Part shown: in pieces, positions 5,302 to 9,291 of the stretch
Layout: every line of letters starts with the position of its first letter
How positions within the stretch are numbered: position 1 is the first letter of the stretch
From: Rubrobacter sp.
Lineage (GTDB): Bacteria; Actinomycetota; Rubrobacteria; Rubrobacterales; Rubrobacteraceae
Length of the DNA: 9,291 nucleotides
Assembly (NCBI GenBank): GCA_016781705.1
Contig: JADDPV010000102.1
Location: 772 to 10,062, forward strand
Reading direction: 5' to 3'
Program-made: the position numbers and the translations under genes
Notes under the pieces: model-generated
Databases searched by the model: none
Told to the model about the DNA's origin: nothing
The model's input: the letters and a program-made list of their open reading frames with translations, nothing else

Positions 5302-7002
5302 GTGCGGGTAATCGAGGAGCGGGTAGATCACAAGACCATCGCGGTCTTCGGTGGAGTGTACAACAACGCGCTCGCGCTGGAGGCGGTGATAGAGGACGCC
5401 AAGGCGCGGGGCGCCGAGGCATTCTACTGCTTGGGGGACCTGGGGGGCTATGGGCCGCACCCCGACTCCGTCTGGTCGCTCCTTCTGGAGCACGACGTGC
5501 GGTGCATAGCGGGCAACTACGACGTCTCCATAAGGGAAGACAGGCCCGACTGCGGCTGCGGCTACACCGACGAGCGGGACAACCTGTACGCCCAGATCGC
5601 CTACGACTACACCCGGGAGAACACCTCCGACGGGTTCAAGGCCTGGATGCATGCCATGCCGGACCAGATCCTCCTCACGATGGGGGCAAAGACGATAAGG
5701 ATGGTGCACGGCAGCCCGCTGGCGGTGAACGAGTTCCTCTGGGAGTCCACCCCGCGCGACGTGCTGAAGATGCGCCTCGACGCGAGCGGCGCGGACCTGC
5801 TGCTCTGCACCCACACGGGGCTGCACTGGGAGAAGGAGATGGACGGGCGCCGATTGGTGAACGTCGGGGCGATAGGGCGTCCGGCGAACGACGGGCGCAC
5901 CGAGGTCTGGTACGCGCTCCTGCGCGAGGAGGACGGCGAGGTACGGACGGAGTTCGTGCCCGTGGCCTACGACCACGAGGAACTGGCCCGCCGGATGCGC
6001 GAGGAGGGCCTGCCCGAGCCGTTCGTCGAGACGATCCTCACCGGCTGGTGGACGAGTTGTTTGGAGGCCGTGCCGCCCTCCGAGCGTTCGAAGGGGCGTT
6101 TCCACCTGTACCGGGAGGCCGCGGAGATAGAGGTGGGGGAGAGCGTCTCCTGGGGGGACGCCGCGGCGTTGCCCAACGACGGGCGCGACGTCGTCTCCAT
6201 CTTCGGGACCCCGCTCTTCCCGGCGCACCTTTGGGTGTACACCAACTACGACTGCAACTACGCTTGCGGCTACTGCGCCGTGGGCTCCAACCCGCGCGTA
6301 GCAAGGCGTTCGATCGGGGTCGGAAGGTTCGAGCGCCTCATAGGGGAGGCAAAGGAGCTCGGCTTCCGGCAGCTCTACCTGACGGGCGGGGAGACGTTCC
6401 TGCTCCCCGAGCTCGGGGAGTTGTTGGAGATCTCGCTGCCCAACATGCCGACCACCGTGCTGACCAACGCCACCCTCTTGAAGGGCAAGAGGCGCGAGGT
6501 CCTGGAGCGTTTCGCCGGGGAGCCGAACCTCTCGTTGCAGGTCTCGGTCGACGGCGGGATCCCGGAGCTGCACGACCTGTACCGGGGTCCGGGGAGTTGG
6601 AGAAAGGCGATGGAGGGTATCGAGATAGCCCGCGGTCTCGGAGTGCGGGTCAGGGTCGGGACGACCGAGACGCCGGAGAACGCGGAGGGCGTGCCGGTCT
6701 TGCGGCGCATGCTCGAGGATATGGGGGTGGCGCCGGAGGACCACATCGTGCGGCCCCTCATAAAGCGCGGGGAATCCGAAGGCGGGGTGGAGGTCGAGCG
6801 CTCCGTGCTGGTGCCGGAGGTGACGGTATCGGCGGAGGGCGTGGCCTGGCACCCGGCCGGCGTCAACGACGCGGGGATAACCGACCTTCTGGTGAGCCGC
6901 GAGATCTTCCCCCTGAGACGCTCCGCCGAGGCGATCGTGGAGCGCTTCCTGGAGTACCGGCAGCTAGACGGCTCCCTCCCCCGCGCCTACCACTGCGCCT
7001 GA
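5302..7002 (+). CDS. Fusion: degenerate metallophosphoesterase domain + radical SAM domain
   Basis: 566 residues from GTG 5302, one base after the flavoprotein stop, with a purine-rich SD (GAGGAGGGG, 5284-5292). Residues ~11-205 follow the calcineurin-like/YfcE metallophosphoesterase fold: GDLGGYGP (45-52, Asp46), GNYD (71-74), VHGSP (135-139, His136) and THTGLH (170-175). The first motif, normally SDIHGN, reads GGVYNN (17-22), so the Asp and His that hold one metal are missing, and the last motif is shifted from GHTH. A linker (~205-300, containing GWWTSCLEAVPPSERSKGRF) leads to a radical SAM domain: Cys318, Cys322, Cys325 (CxxxCxxC, [4Fe-4S] and SAM), GGE at 362-364, and core strands to about 540. 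The protein ends YHCA with Cys565; there is no SPASM cluster and no obvious DUF3641 tail as in ArsS. It probably makes a SAM-derived, perhaps 5'-deoxyadenosyl, product feeding the phosphorylase; that reaction is inferred. Confidence 0.9.
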   Translation: MRVIEERVDHKTIAVFGGVYNNALALEAVIEDAKARGAEAFYCLGDLGGYGPHPDSVWSLLLEHDVRCIAGNYDVSIREDRPDCGCGYTDERDNLYAQIAYDYTRENTSDGFKAWMHAMPDQILLTMGAKTIRMVHGSPLAVNEFLWESTPRDVLKMRLDASGADLLLCTHTGLHWEKEMDGRRLVNVGAIGRPANDGRTEVWYALLREEDGEVRTEFVPVAYDHEELARRMREEGLPEPFVETILTGWWTSCLEAVPPSERSKGRFHLYREAAEIEVGESVSWGDAAALPNDGRDVVSIFGTPLFPAHLWVYTNYDCNYACGYCAVGSNPRVARRSIGVGRFERLIGEAKELGFRQLYLTGGETFLLPELGELLEISLPNMPTTVLTNATLLKGKRREVLERFAGEPNLSLQVSVDGGIPELHDLYRGPGSWRKAMEGIEIARGLGVRVRVGTTETPENAEGVPVLRRMLEDMGVAPEDHIVRPLIKRGESEGGVEVERSVLVPEVTVSAEGVAWHPAGVNDAGITDLLVSREIFPLRRSAEAIVERFLEYRQLDGSLPRAYHCA

Positions 7003-7065
7003 AGCCGAGCGCTGCGTCTCCCAGCGGCGTACCCGTGGCGTGCGCGTTCGGGTAATCGACCTTCT

Positions 7066-7122
7066 CGGGGCTAAGCCCCGCTGCGGCGTTGGGCGTCGCC
7101 CCGGCGGCGGCCCCCGACGCCG
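7066..7122 (+). terminator. Two consecutive GC hairpins after the operon
   Basis: CGGGGC-TAA-GCCCCG (7066-7080) is a tight 6-bp stem with a 3-base loop. A second stem pairs 7084-7093 with 7113-7122 (10 bp with one G-T). They lie 63 and 81 bases after the radical SAM stop, with no gene between. Neither is followed by a T-run, so they may stop or stabilise the transcript rather than act as a textbook terminator. Confidence 0.45.
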
Positions 7123-7186
7123 TTCCATGTCGCATTAGCTACCATGCTCGAACGGACGGCCGTATACGACGGAGGGGGAACACGTC

Positions 7187-7405
7187 ATGACGAGAACGGA
7201 AGGCCGGGTCTTCTCCTCGCTCGAGGACTTCGGCCCGAAGGACCACCTCTACCGGCGCCTCATCGGGGCGCTCGGCATTTCGTTCTCGCCAGGATCGGGG
7301 ACGCGCAGGAGGACCGCCGACCTCGGGCCGAGCAGGACCGACCCCGCGCGGTGCTTACGCCGCATAAGGACGGGGAAGGGTTCCGTAGGGGTAAGTACCA
7401 TTTAG
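7187..7405 (+). pseudogene. Probable 5' remnant of an unidentified gene (72 codons)
   Basis: ATG 7187 has a purine-rich SD (GGAGGGGG, 7170-7177, 9-base spacer). The first ~55 codons look truly coding: mostly G/C-ending, with a mixed, non-repetitive protein (MTRTEGRVFSSLEDFGPKDH, then LYRRLIGALG). From about 7350 the codons turn irregular (TTA, ATA, GTA, AGT, ATT) and the frame closes at TAG 7403-7405. That pattern suggests the start of a longer gene whose body has been lost by deletion or frameshift. I do not recognise the family, and the possibility that it is a small intact protein is open. It lies between the radical SAM operon and the TIGR04283 gene, a place where a missing pathway gene could once have been. 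Confidence 0.4.
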
Positions 7406-7556
7406 GCGGCTGAGGGGTAGAACACGAAGAAGGTGTTGAAGGAGGCGCGTTCGCTGTTGTCTACCCGCGTAGATCATCGGAACAAAGGGGCCTGCGCGGC
7501 GCGATCCGTGCCGGACCGCCCTGCTTCCGCCGACGAGCGAAGGAGTTGAGCGACCC
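7406..7556. other. Spacer before the TIGR04283 gene
   Basis: Together with 7003-7186 this makes up the non-genic part of the 550-bp gap. I see no gene in it. It holds the ribosome-binding site of the next gene (AAGGAG, 7541-7546). No clear promoter hexamers were found. Confidence 0.4.
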
Positions 7557-8276
7557 GTGAGCAGTGTCCCGCCGAAACTCTCCGTGGTGATACCGACCCT
7601 CAACGAGGCCGCCCGCATAGGCGGCCTCCTCGAACGTCTCTCTCACGCACCGAATGTCGACGAGGTCGTGGTTGCCGACGGCGGCTCGACGGACGGCACT
7701 TTGCGCCTCGTCCGTTCGAGCGCGGCCCGGCTCGTGCGTGCGGGAGCCGGGCGCGGCGTTCAGCTCAACGCCGGGGCGGAGGCGGCCTCGGGGGACGTGC
7801 TGCTCTTCTTGCACGCCGACGTCGTGCCCCCGCTGGACGTGGCGCTCCAGATAATGGACGCCGTCGAGGGGGGACGCGTCGGCGGCAACTTCCGGTTGCG
7901 CTACCCTGGGGGCGGTCGGCTGGGGCGGTGGTTGGAGTCTTTGGCGCCCTCCTACCGCTCTTTGGGGCGCTACTACGGGGATTCCGGGATCTTCGTTAGG
8001 CGCGACACGTACGAGCGGTTGGGCGGGTTCCCGGAGATCCCCGTAATGGAGGATGTCGCGTTTGTCCGGAAGTTGGAAAGGTCGGGCAAAACCGCTTACC
8101 TACCCGGTCCCATGGTAAGCTCGTCACGCCGTTGGGAGGGCCGCCCCCTACGCACCCTCCTGCTCTGGGGCTTTATGCAGGCAGCCTTCGCCCTAGGCGC
8201 CAGCCCGTGGCGCCTAGCCTCCTTTTACAAACCGCATGTCCCCGAACAGGACCCCGAACCCAAGGTCCGCGCCTGA
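7557..8276 (+). CDS. TIGR04283-family arsenosugar-type GT2 glycosyltransferase
   Basis: 239 residues, the normal family size. It has a GT-A fold with SVVIPTLNEA (9-18), VVADGGSTDGT (38-48) for nucleotide binding, GRGVQLNAG (65-73), and HAD at 86-88 supplying the metal-binding Asp88. The acceptor region has GDSGIFVRR (141-149) and the catalytic-type MED (164-166). The C-terminus (SSSRRWEG, LLLWGFMQAAFALG, FYKPHV) fits the family's RRW plus hydrophobic tail and may dock on the membrane. GTG 7557 is chosen because it directly precedes the domain and has SD AAGGAG 10 bases upstream. The family is the usual partner of TIGR04282 proteins beside ArsS-type radical SAM enzymes, where it is thought to add the sugar or aglycone of an arsenosugar. 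Here it is a separate transcription unit 554 bp after the radical SAM gene. Exact donor and acceptor cannot be read from sequence. Confidence 0.9.
   Translation: MSSVPPKLSVVIPTLNEAARIGGLLERLSHAPNVDEVVVADGGSTDGTLRLVRSSAARLVRAGAGRGVQLNAGAEAASGDVLLFLHADVVPPLDVALQIMDAVEGGRVGGNFRLRYPGGGRLGRWLESLAPSYRSLGRYYGDSGIFVRRDTYERLGGFPEIPVMEDVAFVRKLERSGKTAYLPGPMVSSSRRWEGRPLRTLLLWGFMQAAFALGASPWRLASFYKPHVPEQDPEPKVRA
8193..8217 (+). repeat. Perfect inverted repeat inside the 3' end of the TIGR04283 gene
   Basis: CTAGGCGCCA (8193-8202) and TGGCGCCTAG (8208-8217) are exact reverse complements around a 5-base loop. The stem lies in the codons for LGASPWRLA, about 60 bp before the stop, and can fold in mRNA. It may slow or end transcripts, or be a chance result of GC-rich coding. 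Confidence 0.6.
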
Positions 8277-9074
8277 GCCGCTCCAAGTGCAGCAATAACG
8301 TACGAGCGACGTATACGTGGCGCGTCCGTCGTCCACAGTGGGAGGGCGCTCGGAACATCCCTCTTGACACGTCTCCCCTGCCGGCTACGCCGGGGGTTGG
8401 CGGGTAGTAGCAGGCGCGGCGAGGGGAACCATCCCCTCGGCGCAAGCACGGCACGGGGCGACGCAGCGGCTCTGGCGAAACGGGCCGCCGGCTCCTCCTC
8501 GGGCTTGCGTTGTCGAAAGGGCCACGTTGTCGGGGGAAATCATCGGCCTGATCGGGAGGATGCGTGAGGATCGGCGACGGTTAAAGGCGAGCAAGACGGG
8601 CTTCCGCTTCCGAGACCGTTACGGGGTCCGAGTGTTGTAGGATGCTGTCTGCGAACACGTAGGGTGTGCCCAAACGGGCGCGAAACCGCATCGATTCGGC
8701 CTCGAAGATGGCGTGAAGATGTTGTTTCGGAGAACCCATCCGGGTACGCCGACAGCGTCATTGTAGGAACGAAAACATCCGGCAAGCGATTTCGCGCTCG
8801 TGACGAAGGTTTTCGTGGGGCTGCCCGGATTCGTGTGTTCCTGCGGGTCGCGTGAGGATTGCCCTCAGCTTCGGGCGTCGAAGCGGTTCATCGCGACCTC
8901 GGGCCCCTCCCGGGGGATCGTCCGGGCGGCCGACGACCGAGTTGCCAAGGGCACGGTAAGGATCTGGCACGCCGGGCCGTCCGTCCCGTCGTAGGTATAC
9001 GGACATCCGCCGCCGGATCCGCGGTACCGGTGCCGTAAAGCATCGAGCGCGAGAAACCGAAGGATTCGTCAGCG
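8277..9074. other. 0.8-kb intergenic stretch with hairpins and no convincing gene
   Basis: No long frame here has a good start, SD and codon pattern together. The composition is more mixed than in the flanking genes. A bulged GC hairpin (8376-8396, core CCGGC-TAC-GCCGG) 100 bp after the TIGR04283 stop and a 7-bp hairpin (8420-8426/8433-8439, CGAGGGG/CCCCTCG) could end that transcript. Two short stretches look faintly coding: one ending at TAG 8638-8640 (IIGLIGRMREDRRRLKASK), and one ending at TAG 8992-8994 with nearly all G/C third positions from 8888 (RFIATSGPSRGIVRAADD). Neither has a recognisable family; they may be scraps of decayed genes. The stretch ends at the osmC start-region repeat. 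Confidence 0.5.
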
Positions 9075-9148
9075 GCGAGCGGGAAGGAGAACCGACGGTA
9101 TGAGCAACTCGGAGAACGGGCGCGTGGTCGTGCGCACGGAAGGAGCCC
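9075..9148 (+). repeat. Right copy of the imperfect direct repeat (start of the intact osmC-family gene)
   Basis: The counterpart of 339-412, offset 8736 bp, with 64 of 74 positions matching. This copy continues into a normal OsmC-family reading frame, so it is the probable native locus. SD AAGGAGA (9084-9090) stands 9 bases before ATG 9100. Confidence 0.85.
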
Positions 9149-9291
9149 TGCGCACCGAGGTGACGGCGAACGGGCACGCCCTGGTGGCCGACGAGCCGGC
9201 CGGCCTCGGCGGCACCGACGCCGGGCCCACGCCCTACGACTACCTGCTCACCGCGCTCGGCAGCTGCACCGCGATGACGGTGCGCATGTAC
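9100..9291 (+). CDS. OsmC/Ohr-family peroxiredoxin-like protein (3' end beyond window)
   Basis: 64 residues from ATG 9100, still open at the window edge. PTPYDYLLTALGSCTAMTVRMY (44-64) is the hallmark start of the central helix of OsmC-family proteins; Cys56 is the first of the two catalytic Cys that reduce organic hydroperoxides in this family. The ALGSCTAMT form is closer to the YhfA-like branch than to Ohr. The second Cys lies outside the window. The N-terminal strand (NGRVVVRTEGALRTEVTANG) is normal for the family, unlike the copy at 364, which breaks off after codon 16. Strong SD AAGGAGA. Its long, gene-poor upstream region ends the metabolic cluster, so it is likely a flanking host gene. 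Confidence 0.88.
   Translation, partial: MSNSENGRVVVRTEGALRTEVTANGHALVADEPAGLGGTDAGPTPYDYLLTALGSCTAMTVRMY

Noticed and set aside
5167..6852. 561-codon reverse-strand open frame opposite the radical SAM fusion
   Set aside because: The forward strand carries clear metallophosphoesterase and radical SAM motifs; the reverse translation is low-complexity His/Arg/Leu/Pro without a family.
8364..8369. Perfect TTGACA -35-like hexamer after the TIGR04283 gene
   Set aside because: No acceptable -10 hexamer lies 16-18 bp downstream and there is no gene to serve; it is adjacent to a hairpin more likely to belong to the transcript end.
8521..8640. Short frame ending at 8640 considered as a transposase or gene remnant
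   Set aside because: The sequence is basic and plausible, but it has no recognisable motif and codon bias is weak; recorded only as a coding-like scrap.

Overview
The window is GC-rich bacterial DNA. Codons in the clear genes end almost always in G or C, yet ATA (Ile) and AGG (Arg) are used freely. With the gene content, this fits a deep-branching high-GC actinobacterium such as Rubrobacter; that assignment is inferred from style, not from a search.

Layout. 1-187: last 61 codons of a MerA/lipoamide-dehydrogenase-type flavoprotein. 188-363: scrambled leader holding a lipoprotein signal-peptide remnant and then a copy of the start region of an osmC gene. 364-1239: TIGR04282-family (DUF2064) glycosyl/nucleotidyltransferase, whose only usable start codons lie in that osmC-like start region. 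1317-1421: 34-codon small ORF overlapping the next gene by ATGA. 1418-2266: MTAP/PNP-family nucleoside phosphorylase with 6-oxopurine-type base-contact residues. 2267-2580: structured leader. 2581-7002: tight three-gene operon of MFS transporter, two-domain flavoprotein, and a fusion of a degenerate metallophosphoesterase domain to a radical SAM domain. 7003-7556: hairpins and a probable gene remnant. 7557-8276: TIGR04283-family glycosyltransferase. 8277-9099: 0.8 kb with no convincing gene. 9100-9291: start of an intact OsmC-family gene, cut by the window edge.

The TIGR04282/TIGR04283 pair is known from arsenosugar-type clusters, where radical SAM chemistry puts a 5'-deoxyadenosyl group on a methylated metalloid. 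Here the usual partners ArsM and ArsS are not seen. In their place are a radical SAM-metallophosphoesterase fusion, a nucleoside phosphorylase, a flavoprotein and an exporter-like MFS protein. My working model (inference) is a variant pathway: the radical SAM enzyme makes a 5'-substituted deoxynucleoside, the phosphorylase swaps the base for phosphate to give a 5-substituted ribose-1-phosphate, the two transferases build a glycoside, the flavoprotein does a redox step, and the MFS protein moves substrate or product.

The whole metabolic block lies between two imperfect direct copies of an osmC start region (339-412 and 9075-9148, 64 of 74 bases identical, exactly 8736 bp apart). This suggests an inserted or recombined island whose left junction created a new translation start for the first transferase gene.
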